A stretch of 64,000 bases of DNA from Cloeon dipterum (lineage: Eukaryota; Arthropoda; Insecta; Ephemeroptera; Baetidae). Positions within the stretch are counted from its first letter, which is position 1; each line of letters opens with the position of its first letter. Below, in pieces: positions 26,477 through 38,385 of the stretch. The stretch lies in the NCBI RefSeq assembly GCF_949628265.1, contig NC_088789.1, positions 26,777,883-26,841,882 of the forward strand, in the 5' to 3' direction. The notes under the pieces were generated by a model. It had not been told where the DNA came from. It made no database searches and worked only from the letters and a program-made list of their open reading frames with translations. A program made the position numbers and the translations under genes.

Positions 26477-26732
26477 GCGGGGGCCAGATTCGTGCGACGC
26501 GCAGATATGGCGTCCGGTGGAGTATAGTGCAAAAATTCGCGAGAAGAACCAAGTTTTGGTCAAAATTGTGACATAATTTGCAATACTCTTAATTAATTGT
26601 GTCTTTTGGATCGTAAAAACAAACTCTTGACACTCGTACGGGAATCCAAAGAGAGCTTTTTGCTTCCCGCTTTCAGACGCCATCTTGGATCTGCGCAGTG
26701 CGAACCAATTTTATCGCACATCTGGCCCCCAC
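26477..26732. repeat. diverged inverted repeat (256 bases)
   Basis: Bases 26477-26489 pair with 26720-26732 (GGGGGCCAGAT against ATCTGGCCCCC). Bases 26500-26506 pair with 26689-26695 (CGCAGAT) and 26507-26514 with 26676-26683 (ATGGCGTC). The blocks are colinear with small gaps, so this is one decayed palindrome rather than chance matches. It is probably a non-autonomous DNA transposon; no target-site duplication is obvious. Confidence 0.5.
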
Positions 26733-27985
26733 TAGTGTTTTGTAATAAATTCAATCAAAATAATGTCATCACTGCAGTTTTTGCCATTTTGTCTCTAACG
26801 TTTAAAATAAAAAAATTCCTCCTTTTAAAACCAAATTTAAAGTTAAAAACTTTGTTTGAAGATCGAAATTTCACTTGCAGCAAAAATTTCAACGTTCATT
26901 GTTTACAAATTCTGTGTACCAGCAACTGAAATAATTTCTAGAATAATTTGTCAATAGACTTTAGCTGTTGGCACGAAAATCTGTTATTTGCAAGCACGAA
27001 ATCGATTGTTCTGATTTGTAGAATATGTTCAGAAGAAATGTACAGGCAGTCACGTGACCACAAGAAGTGCACCTGAAGGACGAACGCTCGGTGCCAAAAG
27101 CGCCGGCATTTGCTTGGCACCAGTGGTCGTAAAACTCGCTGTGTAAAAACCACGCTAGAAATGAGATAGAAACTGGCCGGGGGCTAGGGTCACGGCGGTG
27201 AGAACGAACAAGCCTTTCGATTCTGGTTCGTGGTGGCTATGTGCTTCGCGCGAGATGATTCGAAATCACGTGTATGTGTGTGTGTCTGCGGCCACGAGCG
27301 AGCGGCGCCTCCAAGTCGGCTGCCCTCAAGACACGTTATAATACTCTGAGGAATTATAATTGCGCTATTATTTTACCACGCACGCCGACTGCTCATATTG
27401 CAATAGCAGACTCGTTCGGTGGACACCTTGGAAAGGATCTTTCAGAGCATGGAGTCCGCTCCTGGCTAGGTTGGCTGAGAGAATTTAGCCCGCTAATAGA
27501 ATCTTGGCCAACTTGTGGCGCCAGACATGCCAAGATGCGCGCCCATGCGTACGTGCGCCGAGCCGCGCCGCGCTGAAAACTCGAATTTGCGACATTTATG
27601 GCCGAAGTTTACTAACCCGGTCAGGTTTGTGACTCATCATCGTGCTATAGCTTTTTGCTTCATATGGATTTTTCTCTTAATAGAGAAATCTGCAAGGTTC
27701 CTCATGCAATGAGTGCGATTTGCAGAGACGGCGGCGGCCAACGGGTTTACAGTCTTATTCGCCTTGTGCACGACCCACCGTAAGGACTGAGCAAGAATCT
27801 TAGACTCTTTATTTTTCTAAACTAAAGAAGCCACAATGTAGTCCTACGAGAGGCCTCCTCAAGGTTTGCTAGTAGGAAAAAGCGACTGATAGTGAAAGAA
27901 ATTTCGGTTTTCTGGGTCACGCTTAGAATTGCATGAGTTGAATGAACTGCGGCTCGCGTTGTTAACCAACATGACCTCAAGTAGC

Positions 27986-28002
27986 AGAGAGAGAGAGAGA
28001 GA
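27986..28002. repeat. (GA)n microsatellite
   Basis: A short pure AG/GA run. Confidence 0.9.
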
Positions 28003-28394
28003 TCATTTCTACTTTGCCGCTTGTTTAGCGAGGAAAGCCGATGGTGTTTTGATCGCGGCCTTTGATAGCCAATAAATTGTAATCTGAAATAAAGAGAAGA
28101 GACCGAATGGAAAATTTCGCTATATGACGAACGTAACTAATAATTTTTCATTTTTTTCATTATTCTCATACAGGAAAGCCTTTTAATATTCCTGCTTCAA
28201 ATTAAAATTCCATTCAAGAACAAAAACACTTAAAAAAAATGAAAAACCACAAAATGCGACTCTGCTCAACGAGGAATTAATTTAAGAATGGGCGGCCATG
28301 TGTGAATTAATGCCGCCTTTTTAATGAATCATTTTTTTTTCATTAATAAATATAACTGCCAACAAAATTCTTCAATTCATTTTTTATTATTTCC

Positions 28395-28530
28395 TCCTGG
28401 TCCCGGCAAAATTGCGCAACGTTCAACAAACACCCAAATTTTCATTGCCGAATTGATTGTTGACCTTTTCTTGCAACAAGGAAATTCGCGTTTGGTTGTT
28501 GAAAATTACGCAATTTTACCGGGACCAGGA
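28395..28530. repeat. inverted repeat with about 40-base arms (MITE-like)
   Basis: The ends are TCCTGGTCCCGG and its reverse complement CCGGGACCAGGA. The arms continue inward for about 40 bases (AAAATTGCG, TTCAACAA) with a handful of mismatches, around a unique core of about 55 bases. Size and structure fit a miniature inverted-repeat element. I could not define a target-site duplication. Confidence 0.6.
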
Positions 28531-30474
28531 CGATTTGATTGTTTGACTTAAGATCTAGTTTTTTAAATTGATTATAATTCAAAATTAAAAGTTACTCAAA
28601 AACATTAAATAATTTAAACAGCATGTCGTGCAAAAGATGCGACGCAATTTCACCTAACTGTAAATGCGATAAAATCAGTGGAAGCCATCTGCCTCTACAT
28701 TCCCTTTCACATTACAACCAGATCCTGTAAAGAATCAAGCGGCTTATTAGACACTTGGCGTCTTTTACCACATAATACAGCGAACCGCGCGGGCAAATTG
28801 ATAAAACCGGATAAAAACGAGACTAGTCAGCAGCAGGTCGTAATATTACTAATCGCGTTGACGCTTCGCAGAGACGGCTTGAGCGGTTATGACTCTATAT
28901 ATCATTACGTGCGGTGTATTTCACATGGATTTGCGCAGTGTGTGCGTCTGATTGACGGTTTATGACTATTATCCTCTTTCTTCTCGCTGCCCGCCGGCGA
29001 CGCATGTATTTTTAGCCCGCAATGAGGTAACGCTGGCGTACGTTACATTATTCATAAAGAGTGCGCTCTGTACACTCTCGTTTGCACGGTTCGAGTCGAG
29101 GTTTTCATTGCGGGGAATATATGTTTACACGATGTTACGAATTATACATCCGCACACATTTTCATCGGGGCATTTCCTCTTTGCGCAACGCCTTCGGTGC
29201 GGCTCACAGTAAAATCAACTTGAACTGCGATATTTTTTTCCTATTGACAAGGCAAGCGAGCGTAAGAAAATGCAAATTAACAACAACTTCTATTGTCTGG
29301 ATGGCAGTCCAAAATTGGACTTGTTTGCTGATGCTGACAGACTGAATTCCAAGAAAGCGACTGCTGCCGAGCAGAATTATTTACGATCAGCAGCATTCCG
29401 CTGAGTATGTTCAATGTAGGCGATTTAAATGCAATAAAACAATCAAAAGCCGCTTTCTGAGCAGCTTCGCCAACAAGACGCCGCCCAATTAAGGGCAGCA
29501 AAAGGCTGATTGATCCGAACGCATCAGTTTATATACAATAAAGACTCAGCGTACGGTGTTAATGGATGCTTTACAAATACCCGTCAGCGCATTTCTCGAG
29601 TGATTTGAGAATGCAAATAAGAAACCTGAGGTCATTGGATGAAAACAAACATTGAAACGCACACACGTGATGCGAATGTTGACACTAGATAAGCTTCTAT
29701 AATAACAACAAGTTAGTAAGAGTGCTTTCGCAACGCCGAATTGAATGCGATGTGAAAAAAAAATATTGACGACTCCTACTGTGCCAGTTCACGACCGCGT
29801 TTCAATGAACTCTCAAGTACGCAACTCAGAAACAAGTACGCGTTAATAAAAACGAGGAAAGTGTATGAAAACAAGGAAACGTGATGGTTATTGGTATTTC
29901 CTTTTACGCACATATATGTGGTTTGATGTGGATTCCAGACTTGATACGTCTTTCCCGACGGGAGAGAATATTTTTGCTCAACCTGGGGTAATCCGCTTCA
30001 AATTAACCTGCTCGTGATGCAATGGTAAAAGAATTTCTTTAAAGGCTCGTTAATTACAACCATCTCTGTCGTTTTTTCCTGCCTTGAACGCCCTCTGTGA
30101 CGAACACCCGTCAATACCTTTATCAGCGCGTCCTGATTGACAGGCAATCTCTCGAGCATTGCAGCACACCGGTTGCATACTTGTTAGTTTGTTTGTTGAT
30201 TTGTCACGAATGGCTTGTTTTTGCAGCATATACCAGGTCAATTTGATGTAACTCGTGTAAACTAATATTGCACCAGTGCGTAGCCTAATCTCAAAATTGA
30301 ATGGCAATACAAAACAAATAAAATCAAAGTAAAGCTTTACAAAAAAGATTGTGATATACCTTTAATTCAAATTACTGTAACTTATCATACAGTTATTGCG
30401 ACATCTATAGGTCGAGATTGGTACAAACTTAGTTAACGCCAAATGTGCGGGAACCGCTACAATCTAATAATTAG

Positions 30475-30755
30475 GAAATAAATTAAACCAGGCTTCATCC
30501 TCGTTGCAAAATTGTCGTTTTAATTTCTCGACTATAGTTTCGTCGTCATCCAGTACGTTCTAATCATGAGTAAACAATTAAAATCAATACAACGTCTTAA
30601 AATTACAAAAATTTCCGACATAAAAAATTCCAGACACTTGTATTGATTTGAATTGTTTACTCACGATTAGGACGTACTGGATGACGTCGAAACTATAGTC
30701 GAGAAATTAAAACGACAATTTTGCAACGAGGATGAAGCCTGGTTTAATTTATTTC
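30475..30755. repeat. nearly perfect 281-base foldback element
   Basis: The left arm 30475-30592 and right arm 30638-30755, each 118 bases, are reverse complements with only four mismatches that I could count, around a 45-base loop. Both outside flanks share a copy of AATTAGGAAATA (at about 30469 and 30795), but this is not a clean duplication of the insertion site. The arms encode no protein. Such a structure is either a young foldback/MITE insertion or, if transcribed, a long hairpin suited to Dicer-2 processing. Confidence 0.85.
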
Positions 30756-30817
30756 AAATATGAACACAACTTCGAGTGGTCGCCTACTTCAAAAATTAGG
30801 AAATAGCTTAAAATTTC

Positions 30818-31115
30818 CCAGGTTGCTGTTTAAATGTTTGCATGTTCATCAAGCATTGTCTGCCTTCTGCAAAATTACGATTTATTTCACAATTTAGGGA
30901 ATGTTTCCTCAAAATTCGCACGCCATTGGATAGATCGCGACAAGAGGGATCAAATTCAAGCAAAAATCGAGAAATTTGGTAAAATCTGAATTTTTTATAA
31001 ATTATTGCTAAATTTTACAAACAATCAACCCAATGAACTACTTGCTATAGTCTACAATGCAAAATGACTCTTAATTGTTGACCTGTAATGCTCTACTTTA
31101 ACAATTATGTTATTC
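30818..31115 (+). repeat. dispersed repeat family, copy R2
   Basis: Same block order as the copy at 10379-10740: AAGCATTGTCT, TGCAAAATTACGATTT, AAAATTCGCAC, ATTGGATAGAT, GGATCAAA, AATGCAAAAT, TTAATTGTTGACC, GCTCTACTT. It begins about 60 bases after the 281-base foldback. Confidence 0.6.
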
Positions 31116-31329
31116 ATGAGAGAAAATGCCAAAAAATGTTACGTTTACAACAGTTTAGTTGAAACCCTACGAAAATAGTCTCGCCGTTGCGTAGAACAAT
31201 AATTCAGCCCTTGACATTTTCCCTTTTCCTCGCGGGTCAGGGAAATCTGTAATATCAAATTTCGCTCGAGAAAGCAGCAACTGCTCGTCACAAGTTGTCA
31301 ATAAGTGGCGAACCGTTAAAAGTTAAAAG

Positions 31330-31760
31330 CCATTCGGCAGGCGGCACTCTCTTCTTTTCTCACTCGTCGTCCTCGACGCAAAATATTTGAGGCATGCTCT
31401 CGCCGGCGTCTTTATTTCTTTTCTTTTGCTCTCAGCGCTCTGCTTAGCTCAACCCTTTTGCGCAGTTCCGTATTCTGGTGCTCGCCCCCTTGTGTTTTAT
31501 ATCGGGCTTAATGTGTGCTCTTACTGCACTTTGGGTCTGTGTGCTCCAGAACACGTAGACCACGCTCACGCTCGCTCGCTCGCAGTGCGCGCCGACTTAT
31601 TTGTAGTGATCCGAGTGCACCGCCGCGATTCCCTCGCCAGCGCCGCGATTTGGCGAACGCGGCAAACACCGAGTGACACCGACCGCGGCTCCACAAAAGT
31701 CACCACACACGCACCGCGAATTCAACAGATCGATTCGGCATGCCCGTAAAAAGAAAGGAC
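31330..31760. promoter_or_regulatory. CG-rich island, possible promoter
   Basis: In an otherwise AT-rich desert this stretch is rich in CG dinucleotides, with repeats of CGCTCGCTCG around 31570. It looks like the promoter and 5' exon regions elsewhere in this window. No start codon with a credible protein follows. It is bracketed by two copies of the dispersed repeat in opposite orientation (R2 and R3). Confidence 0.25.
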
Positions 31761-31833
31761 TACTTCGTGTTTGTTTTTTATTCGGTCTTGTGTTGCGAAG
31801 AACAAAAAGACTTGTAACAATCAGTCCTTAGCG

Positions 31834-32056
31834 AGCTTTACAGGCCAACAATTTAAGAAAATTTTGCAGCAAGTGGTTCTTTGAGTTTATTGCTTGTTAG
31901 TTTATCTCTAAAACGTGCAAAAATCAAATCAGGTCAGAAAAACAGTAATATTCTCGGCTTGTCGATAATTTTTTCGCCTCCTCTCAGCCCAATCTATCTG
32001 ATGGTGCGCAAATTATGGGCAAAATTTCCCTTCTGACGAAATAAATCATGATTTAC
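31834..32056 (-). repeat. dispersed repeat family, copy R3 (inverted relative to R2)
   Basis: Read on the minus strand it shares with R2 the blocks AAATCATGATTTATTTC, GCGCAC.ATC.GATAGATTG, then TTGGCCTGTAAAGCT at the far end. It is more diverged than R1 and R2. Confidence 0.45.
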
Positions 32057-32899
32057 ACAAAGGAGACAGAAATTATTAGCTTTTTCCTTATTTTTAGATA
32101 AAGCTTTAAATATGACAAAATTTAAAACATTTCAAAAGTGTGATAAACTTTTTTTTACTAAGACCCAAAAAAATCCTCTGTGAAATCATGTTTCAATCTG
32201 CTTCTCTAGATTTATAAAACATCCAAGAATTATTTTTCCAGAAAAAGAAGACAATTTTGTTATATTACATTTTGTAGCGATGCTCATTCTCTCTTTTGCC
32301 ATTCTCTGCTTTCAAAGTGGCAACACCTTTTGTGAGCATCATTCCTCTAGCTCACAATAAGAGGAAGCGCTGTGTGTTACACTATATCCTCAGAGCTCAT
32401 TATCATGAATTTACGACTAACAAGCTGGTTTTGTTGCAAAACGCCGGCTCTGGTTGCGAGAAACATACATGAAAATAGAGTGTTTGAAGCCCATTACAGT
32501 AAATCCGCTCTGAAATTTATGCGGCATGAGACGCACACACAATGCACACGAGTGTGTGCTGTGCGTATATGTCGCAACAAAAGCTGTGTGGAGTGTGACC
32601 TCTGCAAGTCTGCAGTGCCGGCTCTATAACAACTGAAGTTGAGCATTTTCTGAGTCACAATATTACACAGCGTGCTCTCGGGAAATTAATATTTTTGAAG
32701 TTATGAGATTTATGCAGTGCTCAACAGACATTCCCACGGCTGCTTTTCGAACTTCCTGACGAGGCATTTGTTGGACTTCAGTATTTTAATTTCCTTTGAA
32801 ATATTTATTATAGTTCTGCAGGGCTATTTTGCCCCATACATTGCCATATCCAGACAAAATAATATCAGTTTGAACATAATTGTTTAAAAGAGAGGTGAT

Positions 32900-33240
32900 T
32901 CAATATTTCTTGAGGTACTGTCCTTTTAAAAATTCCTTGAAAGCACTTTGGTTTCCGTTGAGACACAAATTCGGCGGAAGATTGTTCCAGAGGCGGTAGC
33001 TTTGCACTTGAAAACAGTTTTCGGGCACTTCAACACTTACAAATGGGGCCAGTAGTTTCATTTGATGCGCTCTTGTCCTGCCAAAAAGATTTACATCGTA
33101 AATTTTGGTTGCTAAATGGCACAGATAAGGCGGACAATTTTAATACAGAATTGTTATTAGTATTTTAGAGGTGTAACAATGCTAATGGCACAGAAAAATT
33201 CCTGTTTATGGCAGTTAGATCAAAACACAACATCATCGTG
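32900..33240 (-). mobile_element. degenerate LINE (CR1/L2-like) reverse-transcriptase C-terminus
   Basis: On the minus strand, 33139-32900 encodes CPPYLCHL, then GRTRAHQMKLLAPF, SYRLWNNLPPNL and AFKEFLKGQYLKKY before a stop. This is the usual end of non-LTR reverse transcriptase ORFs (PPYL, then R, then LWN.LP, then FK..LK). A stop in the same frame at 33140-33142 and a shift into another frame upstream (to about 33240) show that it is broken. The rest of the element is missing or too decayed to see. Confidence 0.7.
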
Positions 33241-34703
33241 TGCTTATGGATTTTAGCATATCTGATTAACATTTCTACTTTCCTGCCAAAAGTTGTGGGC
33301 TTTTGGTTTGTAAAAAATATTGTCAGTTGATTTTTCTTCATTTTCGTCAAATTTAATGGTTGAAATGTTGAAATAAATCGATGCGAATGCGAACAAAAAC
33401 CAAATCTTTTCATTTTTTTGTTAAAAATCATTGAAACCTTTAAATTCTATTAAATTTTTGCTTTTATTTAACATTCAAAGTGAGCTTTATCGCAATATAA
33501 ACCTACTTTAGCAACTCACATAAAAGTTATCCCAGTTCTTGAGTCAAACTATAAGCAAAAACTGCAACTTTTTATTTTTTATGGGTGTTGTTTTGTTTAG
33601 AGTCGACCTGCATCTTCGTGCGTCAGCAAGATCAATGCCATACAATTTTGACTGTTCACGGACGTTTTTGACGTGGCTTGTGTTTTATTTTCTTGGCAAA
33701 ATATAAAAACAAAAAATATATAGGTCTTGAGAAATTGTATTAATAAATTAAACTACCAGGAAGGATGAATCGGACTGAAGGTTATATGGATTAGTTTTAT
33801 ACGTGTGAATTTTGCGGCTTCTCATTCACATGCTATATTATGGCAATCAAAGTAAGCTCCTTTTCGGTTTATGCATTAACACTCCAAGAAACTTCCATGG
33901 CTTTGTTTGTGAGGCAAAAAGTGTATTTTATTCTAGCTTGAAACAAGATATATGGTCTTTTTCTTGCGGGTGACTAGTCTAAAAGGGAGTGATGCCGAGG
34001 CTTATGGTTTTGTTTGTACTTTGTTTGCTTTGAGAGAGTTGGTTTACCAGATAAGTAACCTTAGAACACTAAAGAATTCTCTTTAACCGCAGACTTTCCT
34101 TTGCTGGTGGTTAAAGTATAAAAAATAAATACACAATGTTGGTCTTTCTTGTTTTCAATGTTTTCCTCTATCCTCCTATCAAGAGTGCAACGTGATGGTG
34201 CATGAAAACTGTAAATTGGCTTACGCTCTTCTAGTACTTCTGCTTATTAGACACAATTTCTTCTATCTTGATGATATGTACTTATGCGACTATCTCTATA
34301 ACAACTCCGCGCGCAAAACATTGCTCAATTAGCAATAGCAAAATTGCTACTTTATACGGCAAAATGTGCATTTACAGTGCGTGAAGCTAGAAAAACTCGA
34401 TATTGCATGTTTTGACTTTTCTCTTGAGAGCCAGTTTGACCTTGAAACCTGTTTAAGTTTGCTCACAATGTGTCACAGTGTTTCACATTAAGAAAAATTA
34501 AATTACTGCATTTCTATGCTGCGCAGTGAATTCTATTTACAACGGTTTTGTAACCTCCACCAGAATACACCCTTAATTCAAATCTGCACGTTGCTCGTGT
34601 CACACTTTATTCCCATTTGCGCCTCGCTGCGTTGATCAATATTTATGCAGACAATTGCACAATTCTAATTAAAAAGTGCTCCCGTTTCGCTACATGAAGA
34701 ATA

Positions 34704-34720
34704 GAAAGAGAGAGAGAGAG
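34704..34720. repeat. (AG)n microsatellite
   Basis: A short pure AG run. Confidence 0.9.
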
Positions 34721-37700
34721 TGTGCAAAGCCCGCCGTCCGGCAGCGTGCCTAATTGCCCGCGAGCTTTTCATTGAATCTGCGTCATCGCACATATATAGT
34801 AGAGTAAATCGATCGCCCTCTGACCTTTCAGACCCCCAAGAACGCCTACTGCCTTACTGCGCACCAGTCTGCACTGAATAATGCATATATTATTATTGTG
34901 CCGGCGGCGGCGGCGGCCGGCCGGCTTTTCACTCCATAAAAAGGCCGACTTTTGTTCGATGAGAGGATTATATCTGCAATTCGAGTAATTGTGCAAGCTA
35001 ACATAATGTGTTTCGTTCCGTTGACTCTCTGTGCAGTATGTAAAACAACAGTTTAGCATCTATTTTTCGTTTTGTGCCTGCCAGAGACGTGGCGCGGAGC
35101 TCTTCTTCTGGACCACAATGTGTTAACGTCCAAATGGTTATTCATTGTATAATTGATAATTTAGCTAACGGACCGTGAATGCTGTCACCAAAACAAAAGG
35201 TCTATGACCTTGTATACTGTCATTGAACTGTATACTTTGTGTCAATTCGCTGGGAAAACAAGAGGAAAGTACTACATAGCTAGGGGGTACAGAATGACAT
35301 TGTTCGTCTCTTTCAGGGGGCGAGAAGACTCTTCAAATAGTTTTAATCAAGAATAGATATAGGATTAAAGAACAACTTTTGACTGTTAATTTGTGTAGAT
35401 GAGTTGTTATTTTTTATGTGGCAGATTTGATTCTTATATAAAAATTAGAGGTTTGGGAGAATGAAGAGGGTTTGAAATGATGAAGACCGATGAATTCAGC
35501 TTGACGAATTTTGTTGGTGTATTAGTTGCAGTTGGAAATCCGATCGGATACTTAATCAAGTACAAGAACTGAAATTGTTTTACAATAATAAGTGATAAAT
35601 TCTTTTGTTAACTGACGGTTGGACTCACCCCTTTGAATCGGGTTCTGCACAATTAAACGAATCACGTCAGCACCGTGTGGCTGACGGACGAAAACTGAAT
35701 TCTTATTTTAAAATCATCTTTCTGCTGTTAAACAATAATGCAAAATTACAATAATTCAAACCGCCGACAATTGTTGGCTTCCAACAAAAAGCAGGACCAC
35801 GTTGTTGTACCGCTACAGAGGGATAATTAAAATATATACTATATGTTAAAAGCCTGTGTATCAATTTTTCAATGTCTATTTGGATCTCATAATGCAGAAA
35901 AGTAAGGAATGGCGGTGGATTTCTTAGAGTTCATTACCGGCAGAGAGAATAATATCACACACCCTCTGTTCCATTGAACAACTAAACGTTTTGGGCCTCA
36001 AAATGAAGCCTCATCAACAGAAATTTTAAATAAATAAATTTTTCTAAATTTAATAATAACGATTTTGTTCATAATAATTATCAATCACCTCTCATTTTCT
36101 TAAAAAACATCAAATACCACGTTTGAAAATTAATAATAGCAGTATAGAGCCTTCTGAACTTCACAGCTCGGCTGTTAACGTTAACACCCTACGCATAAAT
36201 TCACTTTTATCTCCCTTGAGTGGACGGACGGGACTGTTGTTTGCACGTGCGTTTTCCGTGGAATTTATTTTGAGAATGCAGCTGCGGCGAGAGTGGAGGG
36301 CGCTGCACACTAATGCGTTTTCGAGTGTGACCTACTTTTTTATTTGGTGCAGCCAACATCTGCGATACAAATCACAAATGAGGATAACCTTGAATGCTGA
36401 CTTTTTGTGGCTGTTTGCTGTTTCGCATAACCTAGCACGCATTCATCTGGGTGATATTTTTTTTTATCTACATCGCTTTATTCTCATGTTACAAACGAAC
36501 GAAGAGACACGTGCATGGAACAAATGAGTCAATGCAGATGCTTGCATAATATTTCCTTTTTTTTCCAATTACAAATGGTTCAAACAGAGGCAACAAACTA
36601 GAACACGTGCCCTCTGTTAACCTCATGCGCCATCTCTTTGCGTAATAATTGAGATGGTGTGAGAATTTGCGGCAAAGATTTGCTGCTTTAATTAACGACG
36701 GATTAATTATTTTATTACTTTGTTTGAGTTATGTTGTAAATTTGTAAAATGAAAATTAGCAAAGACTCTTTGATTAGAATCGTCTTTGCGAAATGATGAG
36801 CACCATTAGACAATTTTATTAAATTTGTCTCCAACTCTCCTTTTTTCAATGAAGTTATTCACCAAAAACCCCTTGAAAACAACAAACCTAATCTTCAATT
36901 ATTCTGGTTTTTACAAAAACTAATATATATTTGACATTCTTCAAATTTCTTTGTTTGCGAAAAGCACAATTTTCAATATCTGCTGATCTCTCCTCTAAAA
37001 AAATTATCTATTCAACATTATTAACATTTGGTGTATGTATTTTGGAACCAGGTTCGATGTTCAGAAATTAAAAAAAGGTTTTAGAGAGTGACGTTTCAGT
37101 AAAATTAGTTAAGTTGTTCTTCCAAACACCTCGGAGCGAGAGTAACGTTATATCATATTAAAAAAAAAAACAGCGTTCTATTGAACTAAACAATATTTGT
37201 ATGAAAAAGAGCTTGAAATAACTCATAACAGAAAAAATATCTAAAACCTGCTGCACTGAGGTCAATTTCAGAATTCAGATTTGGTTGGCAAAATTCTGAA
37301 ATTGGATTTTTTTAATTTTCTGCGGAATAGTATTAATTTTGTTTGACATATATATGCAACTTGCATAGCATTTCAGCATTGAAGTTGCCTATCTTTTCAT
37401 TTCAATGAACTTTAGTGGGTTTTTATGTTTCCTATTTGCATTGATTGCTGTAGCAAGTGGTGTTTAAATAAAATTGAGCAGCAATATATCTTTTGGCGGA
37501 GTTTTGTAATTTTCTTTAAAATTTAAACTTTTCATCCATTTGAGGGAATCCTTATGAGTTTGCCGGGTCCCAATAAAATCGCTGAGTGGATAATATGGGG
37601 TCCGAGTGGCCGCAGAGAAGCTTGGGCCCAATCGTGGCCATCTTTTTGCCTCGGAGCACCGAGGTCTTTGATTGAAACGCCAGACATTTGTCCCTAAAGG

Positions 37701-38385
37701 AGCTGGAAAGGTGCGAAAACCAGCAAGGGGCGCCTCCTACCAGCTTGATCAATTTGAGTAACTGAAATCTCAACCTATTTTGCCATCTGTGACATTGGGC
37801 AGCCATTTAATAGATCCCCGAAATGCGCCAAAATCTCTTATTGCATTGCGTCTGAAGAATGCATTAATTAATTGTTCGAGCCAACGGACTGGTTTGCTTC
37901 TTTATATATTCTTTCTACATTAAATTTTGCTTAGTAATAAATATTCACTTTAAAAATATAAAATTTGAAAGTTTCACCTTTTAAGAGAGCCTATTTTATT
38001 GATAATAAAGAAGACATCATTGCATTTGATTATTTAACAACTCTTTTGCTTCAACTCCCCGCAGAGTCCGCTGGACTAGATCGTAACACTTCTACTTTTT
38101 TCTCTCTCGATCAATCATCAATCCTACAGTTTCAGCCATCAGAAAAAAATAAAAACGTAATAGCCGCTGAGCTTCAGCCCCCATTCGCTAAGGAACATAT
38201 TATCTGTCACTGCTCACCGAGTGATAGTGAGGATAATGACGCCGGCTGCATTGCGAGAAGCGCTAAAACTCTCAGCCTTTTGTCTTATCTTATCAGGCAC
38301 ACCCCGTCGGCCAGATGATTAGCGACACCAGGTGCTCTATCTCTAGTCAGCACATTCTGGACGCGCAGAAAGCGTTTAGGGCGGC

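Larger units (their letters stand above)
14410..38385. other. 24 kb region without recognisable genes
   Basis: I found no exon that matches a known family in this stretch on either strand, apart from a broken LINE fragment. The longer open frames (for example 36123-36527 and 31387-31749 on plus, 21567-21899 on minus) lack composition or motifs of protein genes, and the two plus-strand ones start at TTG rather than ATG. The region is mainly AT-rich with scattered CG-richer patches (about 20520-20700, 21560-21910, 27180-27600, 31330-31760). The contents I can name are listed separately: microsatellites, three inverted repeats, two repeat-family copies and the LINE remnant. It could hold enhancers, a non-coding RNA or small exons of an unrecognised gene. 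Confidence 0.5.

Noticed and set aside
31387-31749. 120-codon open frame with a signal-peptide-like beginning on plus
   Set aside because: It starts at TTG, not ATG, and the hydrophobic run dissolves into Arg/His-rich sequence typical of random CG-rich DNA. No splice or homology support.
36123-36527. 134-codon open frame on plus
   Set aside because: It begins at TTG, has no family resemblance and sits alone in AT-rich intergenic DNA.
37965-38318. 117-codon frame just upstream of the TMEM179-like gene
   Set aside because: Starts at TTG and shows no domain. More likely promoter and leader sequence of the downstream gene.
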